NCBI GenBank assembly: GCA_016872875.1
Contig: VGYW01000036.1
Span: 1-32,223, forward strand
Source of the DNA: Planctomycetota bacterium
GTDB lineage: Bacteria > Planctomycetota > PUPC01 > DSUN01
DNA: 32,223 bases
Direction of reading: 5' to 3'
Positions 1-7,575 of this stretch are shown piece after piece. The translations under genes and the position numbers were made by a program. The notes under the pieces are model-generated. The model was not told the origin of the DNA. It did not search any database and saw only the letters and a list, made by a program, of their open reading frames with translations. Numbering within the stretch: the stretch's first letter is position 1; each line of letters opens with the position of its first letter.

Positions 1-885
1 GGCGGCCTGGGTGGGACGCGGGTTGTGGCCAGAGGCGTGAAGGGTGAAGAGGGAGAAGGAACAGCAGTCCCAGTTGCGCCGCCGTTCGCCGCGGTTCCAG
101 GTCGCCTCGTCCACGATGTCGAAGCAGTGGCAGGTGGGGCAGAGGTAGCTGCACGCGCCGCAGCCGAGGCAGGCCAGAGTGGCCTCAGTCCAGAAGGGGT
201 CCTCGAAGTGGGCGTCGAGCCAGGGCTTGACCCGCTCGACGTCGAACTTGGGGGCGACCGCGGGGGGCGCGGGCAGAGCGGCGCCATCGGGCGCGGGCTG
301 CACGATACCATCGAGGCGTTCGATGAGTTTGGCGCCCTTCTCTGTGAGGGGCTTGATGAGCGCGCCGCCGTCAGCAGTGAGGAAGGCGAGGGCGTCGCTG
401 CCGGCCTCGCCGTGTGGCGAGCCGCCCACGGAGGTGCAGAAGCAGGCCGCGTTGGGCTGCGTGCAGGCGAAGGCCACCACGGTCGTCCGCTCGCGGTGGC
501 GGGCGTAGCGCACGTCGTCGTAGTCCCACTTGAACACCAGGTCGAGCGCGGCGAGAGCCGCGGCGTCGCAGGGCCGGCAGCCGAGGATGGCCCGCTCGCC
601 CTCGGGGGCGGCGGGGACGTTGAGGGCAACGCCCTTGCTCTCCCCTTGGCCGTAGTGCAGGAGAACCTCGGTCTCAGGGAAGAAGAGGCGCTTGAGGGGC
701 AGGAGGGTGTTCAGGTACTTCGTGGCGAGGCCATTGTTGGCGGCGAGGGGCGCAAGGTCCACGACGTCGCTCTGGCGCTTGACGGGGGCGAGGACTTCGA
801 GGCCAGCGGCTCGGAGCTTTGCGGCTGTGGCGGAGACCCAGCCGGCCGGGGCCTGGAAGAGGGTGTTGGCGGCGGCGGTGGCCAT
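1..885 (-). CDS. AsrA/HydB-like 4Fe-4S dicluster protein (3' end cut by window edge)
   Basis: The frame reads 295 codons from the ATG at 885 to the window edge without a stop, so the C-terminus is missing. It resembles the iron-sulfur subunits of anaerobic sulfite reductase (AsrA) and sulfhydrogenase beta. Around residues 237-253 there is a CxxCxxCxxxCPxCxC cluster motif followed by FDIVDE, and the last visible part has the HxxGHNPRPT segment usual in this family. An ATG overlapping the stop of the upstream gene by one base (TGATG) fixes the start and suggests translational coupling. It is the last visible gene of the Hdr operon. Such proteins normally pass electrons between a flavin NAD(P)-binding subunit and a catalytic subunit, so partners may lie beyond the edge. 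The family call is fairly secure; the substrate is unknown. Confidence 0.8.
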   Translation of the reverse strand, partial: MATAAANTLFQAPAGWVSATAAKLRAAGLEVLAPVKRQSDVVDLAPLAANNGLATKYLNTLLPLKRLFFPETEVLLHYGQGESKGVALNVPAAPEGERAILGCRPCDAAALAALDLVFKWDYDDVRYARHRERTTVVAFACTQPNAACFCTSVGGSPHGEAGSDALAFLTADGGALIKPLTEKGAKLIERLDGIVQPAPDGAALPAPPAVAPKFDVERVKPWLDAHFEDPFWTEATLACLGCGACSYLCPTCHCFDIVDEATWNRGERRRNWDCCSFSLFTLHASGHNPRPTQAA

Positions 886-1757
886 CAGAGGATGCCCTCC
901 TCGGGATCGTTGGGGGCGAAGGTGGAGAAGGGGGCTTTCTCCTCAGCAGAGCGCCCCGAGCGGAAGGCGTATTCGTCTTCGACGAGCTTGGCCATCTTCT
1001 GGTTCAGCGCGCTCAGGGGCAGGTGCATGGGGCACACGCGCTCGCACTCGCCGCAGCCCACGCAACGCCCCGTGAGGTGGAAGGCCCGCGCCGCGTTCCA
1101 GGCCAGGTTGCCGCGAAGATGGGCGCTCGGCTCGACCCATTGGGGCACCGATTTCTCGACCACGCATCTCCGGCAGTAGCAGAGCGGGCAGGCCTGCCTG
1201 CACGCATAGCAGCGGATGCACTTGCCAAGTTGCTCCTCCCAGTAGGCCCAGCGCTTCTCGATCGGCATTTCCTCGATAGGGGCGACTAGAGGGTAGCGGT
1301 CCGCCTTGTCCGCCGGGGATTGGGCCACGGCTTCGCCGACGACCACGTCGCAGCCCTCGGGCTCGTGGGCGTCGCAGGCCGCACACTTGGAGAGGGGCGG
1401 GTTGCCGACGCCGGGGCAGCGGACGCCAATGAGGACCACCTCGTCGCGCTTGAGGACGTGCTCGCGGAGGAGGACGTTGACGGCGCGCAGGTCGCAGCCC
1501 TTGACGACGAGGCCGATGGCTGGGGACTTGCCGGCGCGGGCGAGCTCGCGGACCTCTTTCTTCGTGAGGTAGACCGCGAGGTTCGAGAAGCAGAAGGCGT
1601 CGAAGAGCAGGCGCTCGGCGTCCTCGGGCCGGCGCACGAAGGCGGGCGCGGCCGAGGCTGTGCCATTGAAGCGCCCGTAGCCGACCACCAGGCCGACCCG
1701 TCCCTCGCTTAGGAGCTGGGCGGCCGCCTGTCGAAGCGCTCCAGTTGTCGCGTCCAT
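885..1757 (-). CDS. FrhB/FdhB-like 4Fe-4S dicluster electron-transfer protein
   Basis: A 290-residue soluble protein with extra cysteines at 114, 125, 128 and 136 and two ferredoxin-type clusters, C180/C183/C186/C190 and C232/C235/C238/C242. The N-terminal part, with a VVKGCD segment near residues 84-90, is like the beta subunits found with F420 hydrogenases and formate dehydrogenases and often encoded beside HdrA/MvhD. The family includes members that do not use F420, so no F420 dependence is claimed. An AGAGGGG ribosome-binding site lies about 9 nt before the ATG, and the stop overlaps the next start. Its likely role is to hand electrons between the MvhD/HdrA part of the complex and the dicluster protein that follows. 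A flavin site is inferred from the family, not seen. Confidence 0.8.
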   Translation of the reverse strand: MDATTGALRQAAAQLLSEGRVGLVVGYGRFNGTASAAPAFVRRPEDAERLLFDAFCFSNLAVYLTKKEVRELARAGKSPAIGLVVKGCDLRAVNVLLREHVLKRDEVVLIGVRCPGVGNPPLSKCAACDAHEPEGCDVVVGEAVAQSPADKADRYPLVAPIEEMPIEKRWAYWEEQLGKCIRCYACRQACPLCYCRRCVVEKSVPQWVEPSAHLRGNLAWNAARAFHLTGRCVGCGECERVCPMHLPLSALNQKMAKLVEDEYAFRSGRSAEEKAPFSTFAPNDPEEGIL

Positions 1758-1776
1758 CGTTAGAACCCCTCTTCGT

Positions 1777-1902
1777 TCACCAGAACGTGGGCCAGCAGAG
1801 GTCGAAGAAAATCACTACGGCGGCCAAGAGGCCGAGTGGGACCGCGAGGACGAGCCACGCGGGGATGTCACGCGCCTGGGCCTTCGGTTGTTCCACCACC
1901 AT
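1777..1902 (-). CDS. Small single-pass membrane peptide in the hdr/mvhD operon
   Basis: A 41-residue ORF starting inside the 3' end of the mvhD-like gene (35-nt overlap) and ending 19 nt before the FrhB-like gene. A GGAG sequence sits 8 nt before the ATG. The peptide has a short polar N-terminus, then one strongly hydrophobic stretch from about residue 14 to 36 (IPAWLVLAVPLG and on to FFDLCW). That is one membrane helix with tryptophans at both ends. No family is recognised. In an operon of otherwise cytoplasmic iron-sulfur proteins it could tether the complex to the membrane near the multiheme cytochromes; this is inference. The alternative is a chance ORF, but the ribosome-binding site, the fit between genes and the clean helix favour a real gene. 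Confidence 0.55.
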   Translation of the reverse strand: MVVEQPKAQARDIPAWLVLAVPLGLLAAVVIFFDLCWPTFW

Positions 1903-2374
1903 TGCCGTTGCTCCAACTCGGGAAGCCCTTGAACGGGCCGAGGCGTCGGGCCTCGTCGGTGATCTCTCGGACGACGGCGGACCACTTGCCGCCCTCGGCG
2001 GCGGAGACCCAGGACATCTTGAAGCGCCTTGGGTCAATGCCGAGGAAGCAGAGGAGCTCGCGGAAGGCCGTGAGCTTGCGGCGGGCGTGGTAGTTCCCGC
2101 TAGTGTAGTGGCAGTCGCCAGGATGGCAGCCCGACACGAGCACCATGTCGGCCCCGCGCTCGAAGCTCTTCAGCACGAAGAGCGGGTCCACGCGCCCCGA
2201 GCAGGGCACGCGGATGATGCGGACGTTTGCGGGGTACTCGAAGCGGCTCATCCCCGCCAGATCGGCGCCAGCGTAAGAACACCAATTGCACAGGAAGGCC
2301 ACGATGTTCGGCTGCCAGTCCTGCGGCGCGTGGGACCCGTGGGACGTGTCGGACGAGTGGGCGATGCTGGACAT
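1868..2374 (-). CDS. mvhD: MvhD-like hydrogenase iron-sulfur subunit
   Basis: A 168-residue member of the MvhD/FlpD family, the small [2Fe-2S] protein that carries electrons from a donor (hydrogenase, formate dehydrogenase or NADH module) to HdrA. The family pattern is clear: FLCNWCSYAGAD near residues 27-38, PCSGRVDP near 57-64 and the SGCHPGDCHY segment near 81-90. No nickel-iron hydrogenase large subunit is visible in this window, and the NADH-type modules next door suggest NAD(H) as donor or acceptor. The ATG at 2374 is 6 nt after the HdrA C-half stop, and AGGTGA overlaps that stop. The first 20 residues are covered by a 9-nt-period repeat and are unlikely to be functional. The C-terminal tail overlaps the small membrane-peptide gene. 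Confidence 0.9.
   Translation of the reverse strand: MSSIAHSSDTSHGSHAPQDWQPNIVAFLCNWCSYAGADLAGMSRFEYPANVRIIRVPCSGRVDPLFVLKSFERGADMVLVSGCHPGDCHYTSGNYHARRKLTAFRELLCFLGIDPRRFKMSWVSAAEGGKWSAVVREITDEARRLGPFKGFPSWSNGNGGGTTEGPGA
2330..2365. repeat. Four-unit 9-nt-period repeat in mvhD N-terminus
   Basis: Units GTGGGACCC, GTGGGACGT, GTCGGACGA and GTGGGCGAT follow one another. The repeat encodes the S/H/T-rich segment before the first conserved residues of the MvhD-like protein. Because the period is a multiple of three, unit gain or loss would be frame-neutral. Confidence 0.6.
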
Positions 2375-2380
2375 GGCGGT

Positions 2381-4213
2381 TCACCTGGTGATGGCGTTGA
2401 TTTCGGCGAAGAGCTGGTCGTCGCGGAAGCCCTGGACCTCGATGGACTTCGAGCGGCAGGTGACGGCGCAGGCGCCGCAGCCCTGGCAGAGGCCCTTGTT
2501 GATGGCGGCGACGACCTGGAGAAGCGTCCCCTTGCGGTCGCGGATTTCCTTCGGCTCGATGGCGCCGTAGGCGCACACGGGCTGGCACTCGAAGCAGCCG
2601 TTGCAGGACTGCTCGTTGACGACGCCGATGGTTGGCTCGCGGGTGAGGCGGTCGTGGGTGATGAGGCCGAGGGCCTTGGCCGCGGCCGCGGAGGCCTGGG
2701 CGACGGTCTCCGGGATGTCCTTCGGGCTGTGGGCGCAGCCGGCCAGGAAGACGCCGGCCGTGTTCGTCTCGACCGGGCGGAGCTTCGGGTGGGCCTCGGA
2801 GAGGAAGCCGTTCTGGTCGTAGCCGATGCGGAGCTTCTGGGCCAGCTCGCGGACGCCCGATGAGGGCTGAAGGGCGGCGGCGAGCACCACCATCTCCGCC
2901 GCAATCTCCACCTGCCCCCCGCTGAGCGTGTCGGCGCCGCGGACGATGAGCTTGCCATTGCGGGGATAGACCTTCGAGACGCGGCCCCGCAGATACGTCG
3001 CAACGTCCTCCTTCACCACGCGGCGGACGAACTCCTCGTAGTTCTTTCCCGCCGAGCGGATGTCCATGTAGAAGATGAACGCCTGGCCATCGTGGACCTT
3101 GTGCTTGTAGAGGATAGCGTGCTTGGCGGTGTACATGCAGCAGATTTTCGAGCAGTATTCCTTGCCCGTGCCCTGCTCCTCGCGCGAGCCGATGCACTGG
3201 AGGAAGACGACGGACTTGGGCGGCTTGCCGGTGGATGGTCGGCGCAGCTCGCCCTCGGTCGGGCCGCTCGCGCTCACCATCCGCTCGAACTCCAGGCTCG
3301 TCACAACGTCGGGGTAGCGGCCGTAGCCATATTCTTCGTAGACGGTAGGGTCGGCGATCTCGTAGCCCGTGGCGACGATGATTGCGCCGACTTTCTCCTC
3401 GACGAGTTCGTCGGCCATGTCGTAGTTGATGGCGCCCGCGGGGCAGACCTTGGCGCAGGCGCCGCAGCGGCCCGTCTTGTAGTGGATGCAGTTCTCCCGG
3501 TCAATCAGCGGCTTGTTGGGCACGGCCTGAGGGAAGGGGATGTGGACGGGGGTTCGGAAGTCGAAGCCGCAGTTGAACTCGTTGGGGATTTTCTCGAGGG
3601 CGTGGGAGCAGAAGTCGGCGGGGTCAATCGCCCCGGTGGGGCAGAGGAAGGCGCAGGCGCCGCAGCCGATGCAGACGTCCGAGAGCATCTTGTAGGGGGT
3701 CGAGACCTCGCGGTGCGGCCCGCGCCCGGCGAAGCAGGTCGCCTCCGGCCCGATGACCTCCTGGCACACGCGGACGCACAACCCGCACAAGATACACTTG
3801 GCCGCGGCGGAGCCGTGGTGTTGGGTGTCAGGTGTTGGGGGTTGGGCTACGGAGGTGGCGAGTTGGGCGGCGATCGGTTCAACGCCGTAGCGCCTGGCGA
3901 GGTCGTGGAGCACCTCGGCCTCGGGGCAGCGGGCGAGAAGGAGGGCGAGGGTCATCCGGCGCGACTTCTGCACCGCCTGGGAGTCTGTGGCGATGACGAG
4001 GCCGTTCTGGGCGGGATAGGCGCAGGCGGGGACGAGCCCCGGCCTCCCGCCGCCCGTGACCTCGACCACGCAGACTCGGCAGGCGCCCGCGGGCGGCACC
4101 GCCTTGTGGTGGCACAGCGTCGGTATCTCGATCCCGAGCGTCTTCGCCGCCTCGAGCAGCGTCTGGCCCTCGGCGACCTCGGTCTTCCGGCCATCTATCG
4201 TCAACGCGATCAT
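2381..4213 (-). CDS. HydA/NuoG-type ferredoxin N-terminus fused to the C-terminal half of HdrA
   Basis: A 610-residue fusion. Residues 1-80 are a plant-type [2Fe-2S] domain (C34, C45, C48, C64) as in NuoG and HydA. Two 4Fe-4S sets follow, C140/143/146/150 and C181/184/187/191. From about residue 205 (IPNEFNCGFDF, HIPFPQAVPN) the sequence is HdrA from the middle of its first ferredoxin region onward: C242/C250/C253/C257, the GAIIVATGY motif of the flavin domain, LAGCAHSPKDI, and two C-terminal clusters, C537/540/543/547 and C576/579/582/586. The HdrA N-terminal Rossmann GxGxxG half is absent here and occurs in the gene at 6201-7514. The CxxCx5C part of the NuoG His-Cys cluster is missing after the LLLARC segment. 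Stop-to-start gaps are 15 nt upstream and 6 nt downstream, so it is clearly in the operon. It likely joins NAD(H)-linked electron flow to the HdrA flavin. Confidence 0.85.
   Translation of the reverse strand: MIALTIDGRKTEVAEGQTLLEAAKTLGIEIPTLCHHKAVPPAGACRVCVVEVTGGGRPGLVPACAYPAQNGLVIATDSQAVQKSRRMTLALLLARCPEAEVLHDLARRYGVEPIAAQLATSVAQPPTPDTQHHGSAAAKCILCGLCVRVCQEVIGPEATCFAGRGPHREVSTPYKMLSDVCIGCGACAFLCPTGAIDPADFCSHALEKIPNEFNCGFDFRTPVHIPFPQAVPNKPLIDRENCIHYKTGRCGACAKVCPAGAINYDMADELVEEKVGAIIVATGYEIADPTVYEEYGYGRYPDVVTSLEFERMVSASGPTEGELRRPSTGKPPKSVVFLQCIGSREEQGTGKEYCSKICCMYTAKHAILYKHKVHDGQAFIFYMDIRSAGKNYEEFVRRVVKEDVATYLRGRVSKVYPRNGKLIVRGADTLSGGQVEIAAEMVVLAAALQPSSGVRELAQKLRIGYDQNGFLSEAHPKLRPVETNTAGVFLAGCAHSPKDIPETVAQASAAAAKALGLITHDRLTREPTIGVVNEQSCNGCFECQPVCAYGAIEPKEIRDRKGTLLQVVAAINKGLCQGCGACAVTCRSKSIEVQGFRDDQLFAEINAITR
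3818..3845. repeat. Heptanucleotide repeat inside HdrA C-half gene
   Basis: Units GTGTTGG, GTGTCAG, GTGTTGG and GGGTTGG (plus strand). On the coding strand they give the P/T/Q-rich segment near residues 122-134, in the linker between the [2Fe-2S] domain and the first 4Fe-4S cluster. Confidence 0.7.
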
Positions 4214-4228
4214 CTCTCGGTCCTCTTC

Positions 4229-6088
4229 TCACTCCACGACGACGGCGTCGAACGGGCATTCCTCGTAGCAGACTCCGCACTTCACGCACGCGGCGGCATC
4301 GAGGGTGTGGGGCTGCTTCTTCTCGCCCTTGATTGCGCCGGAGGGGCAGGCCGTGGCGCACTTGGTGCAGCCGCGGCAGGCCGAGGCGTCAATGCGGAAC
4401 TCGGTCAGCCGCTTGCACACGCCGGCCGGGCAGACCTTCTGGCGGATGTGGGCCTCGTACTCGTCCCGGAAGTAGCGGAGCGTGGAGAGCACTGGATTCG
4501 GCGCCGTGCCGCCGAGCATGCACAGCGACGAGCCCTTCACGTAGCCCGCGAGCTGCTCGAGGAGCTCGACGTCGCCCTCGCGCCCGTTCCCCTCCGTGAT
4601 GCGGGTGAGGATGCGGTGCATGTGGTGGACTCCCTCGCGGCAGGGGGTGCACTTCCCGCACGATTCGTCCACCAGGAAGCTCAGGAAGTAGCGGGCGACG
4701 TCCACCATGCAGGTGCGCTCGTCCATGACGATGAGGCCGCCGGAGCCCATCATGGCCCCCGCCTCGGTCAGGCGCTCGTAGTCCACCGGCAGGTCCACCA
4801 GCGCCTCGGGGATGCAGCCGCCGGAGGGTCCGCCGGTCTGGACGGCCTTTAGGCCGCGGTTCTTGAGGATTCCTCCGCCGATGTCGAAGACGATCTGGCG
4901 GAGGGTGAAGCCCATGGGGACTTCGACGAGGCCGGTGTTCTTGACCTTTCCGACGAGTGAGAAGACCTTGGTGCCCTTGGACTTCTCGGTGCCGGTGGCG
5001 GCGAACCAAGGTGCGCCGCGCTCGATGATGACGGGGACGTTTGCCCAGGTTTCGACGTTGTTGATGTTAGTGGGCAGCCCCCACAGCCCCGACTGGGCCG
5101 GGTAAGGCGGGCGCTGTCGGGGGCTGCCGATGTCGCCCTGGATGCTGGCGATCATGGCGGTCTCTTCGCCGCACACGAATGCGCCGGCTCCGCGCACGAT
5201 AGCCACGCTGAAGCTGAACCCCGAGCCGAGGATGTTGTCGCCGAGAAGCCCGAGCTCATGGGCCTGCTGGATGGCGGTGGTGAGGTTGGTGACGGCGAGG
5301 GGGTATTCGGCTCGGACGTAGATGTAGCCCTGGTGCGAGCCGATGGCGAACGCGCCGATGGCCATCCCCTCGAGCACGGCGTGCGGGTCGCCCTCCATGA
5401 TGCTGCGGTCCATGAAGGCCCCGGGGTCGCCCTCGTCGCCGTTGCAGATGATGTACTTCTCGTCGCCGGGCTGGGCGCGGCAGATGGCCCACTTCTTTCC
5501 CGTGGGGAAGCCTCCGCCGCCGCGGCCGCGGAGGCCGGCCCTCGTCACCTCGTCCACGATGGCCTCGGGCGCCATCGTGGTCAGGGCCTTGGCGAGAGCC
5601 GCGTAGCCGCCCACGGCCACGTAGTCCTCGATCTCGGCGGGGTCAATGAGGCCGTTGTGGCGGAAGACGATGCGCTGCTGCTTGGCGTAGAAGGGGACGT
5701 CGTGCTCGCAGCGGCACTTCTGCTTGGAGACCGGGTCGCGGTAGAGGAGCCGCTCGACGGTTTCGCCCTTGTGGAGAGTCTTGTCAATGACCTCGGCCAC
5801 GTCGGCCGGCTTCACGCCGTGGTAGAAGAGGCCGGTGGGATGGATGACGACGAGGGGGCCTTTCTCGCAGAAGCCGTGGCAGCCCGTGGCGCGGAGGTGG
5901 ACCTCGGCCTCGCCGTTGCCTTCGAGCTGTCGGCGGAACTCCTCGAAGAGCTCCATCGCGCCGTTCGCGCGGCAGCCGGTGCCGCCGCAGATGGCGACTG
6001 AGAGCGCCTTCTCCCCGCGGCGCGCGGCCAGGCGCTCGCGCAAGGAGGCGAGGTCTGTGGGGGAAGCAAGTCGTGTGGCCACTGCCAT
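4229..6088 (-). CDS. nuoF: NuoF/HydB-like NADH-binding flavin subunit with N- and C-terminal ferredoxin domains
   Basis: A 619-residue protein of the HydB/HndC type, longer than plain NuoF. Residues 30-105 form a thioredoxin-like [2Fe-2S] domain (C34, C39, C70, C74). The NADH/FMN-binding core has GRGGGGFPTGKKW at 188-200 and EGDPGAFMD further on. The N3-type 4Fe-4S motif ESCGKCTPCREG lies near 472-483, with the fourth cysteine in SLCMLGG. Two 4Fe-4S clusters close the protein (CRGCTKC near 567, CVKCGVC near 598). It should oxidise NADH or reduce NAD+ through FMN. The ATG at 6088 was chosen because GAGGA precedes it and the frame upstream runs into repeat sequence. It lies between the two HdrA-half fusion genes, matching the NuoE-NuoF-NuoG order of HydABC-type bifurcating enzymes. 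Confidence 0.93.
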   Translation of the reverse strand: MAVATRLASPTDLASLRERLAARRGEKALSVAICGGTGCRANGAMELFEEFRRQLEGNGEAEVHLRATGCHGFCEKGPLVVIHPTGLFYHGVKPADVAEVIDKTLHKGETVERLLYRDPVSKQKCRCEHDVPFYAKQQRIVFRHNGLIDPAEIEDYVAVGGYAALAKALTTMAPEAIVDEVTRAGLRGRGGGGFPTGKKWAICRAQPGDEKYIICNGDEGDPGAFMDRSIMEGDPHAVLEGMAIGAFAIGSHQGYIYVRAEYPLAVTNLTTAIQQAHELGLLGDNILGSGFSFSVAIVRGAGAFVCGEETAMIASIQGDIGSPRQRPPYPAQSGLWGLPTNINNVETWANVPVIIERGAPWFAATGTEKSKGTKVFSLVGKVKNTGLVEVPMGFTLRQIVFDIGGGILKNRGLKAVQTGGPSGGCIPEALVDLPVDYERLTEAGAMMGSGGLIVMDERTCMVDVARYFLSFLVDESCGKCTPCREGVHHMHRILTRITEGNGREGDVELLEQLAGYVKGSSLCMLGGTAPNPVLSTLRYFRDEYEAHIRQKVCPAGVCKRLTEFRIDASACRGCTKCATACPSGAIKGEKKQPHTLDAAACVKCGVCYEECPFDAVVVE

Positions 6089-6104
6089 AGGTTCCTCGTT
6101 ACAG

Positions 6105-6194
6105 GTCGCGTCCCGCGTGCCGCGTCCCGCGTGCCGAAGAGAAGAATCAGCCTGGCCTGCTCTTGGCACGCGGCACGAGGGACGCGGGACGGGC
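6105..6194. repeat. Inverted pair of heptanucleotide arrays before nuoF
   Basis: The left arm is GTCCCGC, GTGCCGC, GTCCCGC, GTGCCGA; the right arm is GGCACGC, GGCACGA, GGGACGC, GGGACGG. The right arm is close to the reverse complement of the left, so the unit can fold into a long hairpin around a loop of under 30 nt. It fills most of the 112-nt gap between the HdrA-NuoE and NuoF genes. Confidence 0.8.
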
Positions 6195-6200
6195 ATCTTC

Positions 6201-7514
6201 CTATCCGGCCGCTGCCGCCAGTTCATTCGCCGGCTGCGGCTGGGCGGCCAGCTTCCCGATCAGGTCGGTCATCTTCCCCACGGTCATCTGGCCGTGGTAC
6301 TTGCCGTTCACGGTGACGACGGGCGCGAGTGCGCAGGCCCCGAGGCAGTTCACGCGCTCGAAGGTGAAGAGCATATCCTTGGTGGTCTCGCCGCTGGCGA
6401 TGCCGAGCTCGCGGGTGATCGTGTCGGCGATGTGGGCGCCGCCGCGCAGGTGGCAGGCGGTGCCCAGGCACACGCGGATGATGTGGCGGCCGCGCGGCTT
6501 GAGGCTGAAGGCGTGGTAGAAGCGCGCCACGGCGTAGAGCCGGCTCAGCGGCACCCCAGACTTCTCGGCCATGTACATCAAGGCGTCCTGGCGGAGGTAG
6601 CTGAAGGCCTCCTGGACGTCCTGGAGCATGCCGATGGCCATTCCCGCGCGGTCGGAGTATTTTTCGAGGATGGCGTCCACCCTCGCCGCCACGTCGGGCG
6701 GGGTCTGTGCGGCGACGGAGCGCGGCGCGGGGATGCGGATGCGGTTGCGCGAGAGGCAGTTGTTCCAGCAGTCCCCGCAGCCCGTGCACTTCTTCATGTC
6801 CACGCTGCGGGCCTTTTGGCGCACCTTGACCTCGAAGTTGCCCACGTAGCCGTCAACCTCCTCGATCTCGGAGTAGGTGAGGAGCTTGACCTTCTGGCTC
6901 TGCATTATCTCGACCATGCGTGGGGTGAGGATGCACTGGGAGCAGTCGAGCGTGGGGAAGGTCTCGTCGAGCATGGACATGTGTCCGCCGATGCTGGGCT
7001 TGCGCTCGACGAGGACCACCTCGTAGCCGGCCTGCGCCACGTCAAGGGCCGCTTGGATGCCGGCGATGCCGGCTCCGATGACCATGACGCGCTGGGTGAC
7101 GGGGACCTCGATTTCGGCGAGAGGCACGTTGCGCCGCACCTTCATGACCATCAGGCGAACGAGGTCCTTGGCCTTCTCCGTGGCCTCGCGGCGGTCGTGG
7201 TGGACCCACGAGCAGTGCTCGCGGATGTTGGCCATCTCGAGCATGTAGGGGTTGAGGCCCACGCCGGCCACGGTGCGGCGGAAGGTGGTCTCGTGCATCC
7301 GGGGCGAGCACGACGCCACGACGACGCCCGACAGGCGGTGCTCCTTGATGGCGTCCGTGATCAGCCGCTGGCCGGGGTCGGAGCACATATACTTGTAGTC
7401 GCGCGCGACCACCACGCCGGGCAGGGTGCCGGCGTAGCGGGCCACCGCGCCGGAGTCCACCGTCTCCGCGATGTTCGCGCCGCACCAGCAGATGAAGACA
7501 CCCACACGAGCCAC
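6201..7514 (-). CDS. HdrA N-terminal half fused to NuoE (thioredoxin-like [2Fe-2S])
   Basis: A 437-residue fusion. Residues 1-135 are the HdrA N-terminal domain (VGVFICWCG with C9 and C11; CSPRMHE). A Rossmann FAD motif VIGAGIAGIQAAL lies near 143-155, with the DCSQCILTPRM segment near 190 and one 4Fe-4S motif, CTGCGDCWNNC, near 243-253, where canonical HdrA would continue. From about residue 270 to the end it is a complete NuoE/HydC domain with the usual [2Fe-2S] ligands CLGTAC and CLGAC. The rest of HdrA is in the gene at 2381-4213. A GTG start at 7514 with GGAG 8 nt upstream is preferred. The protein should bind FAD and accept electrons through the NuoE cluster from the NuoF-like subunit. 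Both pieces carry full extra domains, so this is a rearrangement, not a frameshift. Confidence 0.88.
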   Translation of the reverse strand: MARVGVFICWCGANIAETVDSGAVARYAGTLPGVVVARDYKYMCSDPGQRLITDAIKEHRLSGVVVASCSPRMHETTFRRTVAGVGLNPYMLEMANIREHCSWVHHDRREATEKAKDLVRLMVMKVRRNVPLAEIEVPVTQRVMVIGAGIAGIQAALDVAQAGYEVVLVERKPSIGGHMSMLDETFPTLDCSQCILTPRMVEIMQSQKVKLLTYSEIEEVDGYVGNFEVKVRQKARSVDMKKCTGCGDCWNNCLSRNRIRIPAPRSVAAQTPPDVAARVDAILEKYSDRAGMAIGMLQDVQEAFSYLRQDALMYMAEKSGVPLSRLYAVARFYHAFSLKPRGRHIIRVCLGTACHLRGGAHIADTITRELGIASGETTKDMLFTFERVNCLGACALAPVVTVNGKYHGQMTVGKMTDLIGKLAAQPQPANELAAAAG

Positions 7515-7542
7515 TGCTCACACTCCGACGGGTTGGGTCGTC

Positions 7543-7557
7543 GCAAGGTTCATGCCG
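7543..7557 (-). promoter_or_regulatory. Candidate -24/-12 (sigma-54) promoter for the HdrA-NuoE gene
   Basis: On the minus strand it reads CGGCATGAACCTTGC. The GG and GC dinucleotides have the required spacing and the TTGC element is perfect; the -24 element has GGCATG instead of GGCACG. Transcription would begin about 17 nt before the GTG at 7514, just upstream of its GGAG. Confidence 0.45.
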
Positions 7558-7575
7558 ATTGCCCGGGGCCGCGCC

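Noticed and set aside
25..1179. Long plus-strand ORF (384 residues)
   Set aside because: It is the antisense of the dicluster and FrhB-like genes; composition is A/G/E-rich with no motif, while the minus strand shows clear cysteine motifs.
885..1757. F420-dependent enzyme
   Set aside because: FrhB-like proteins also occur in organisms without F420, and no F420 biosynthesis or methanogenesis gene is seen.
3092..4852. 586-residue plus-strand ORF
   Set aside because: Shadow of the HdrA C-half fusion and NuoF genes in GC-rich DNA; no domain pattern.
6089..6226. N-terminal extension of the NuoF-like protein
   Set aside because: The in-frame codons upstream of 6088 come from an inverted heptanucleotide repeat, and a good ribosome-binding site precedes 6088.
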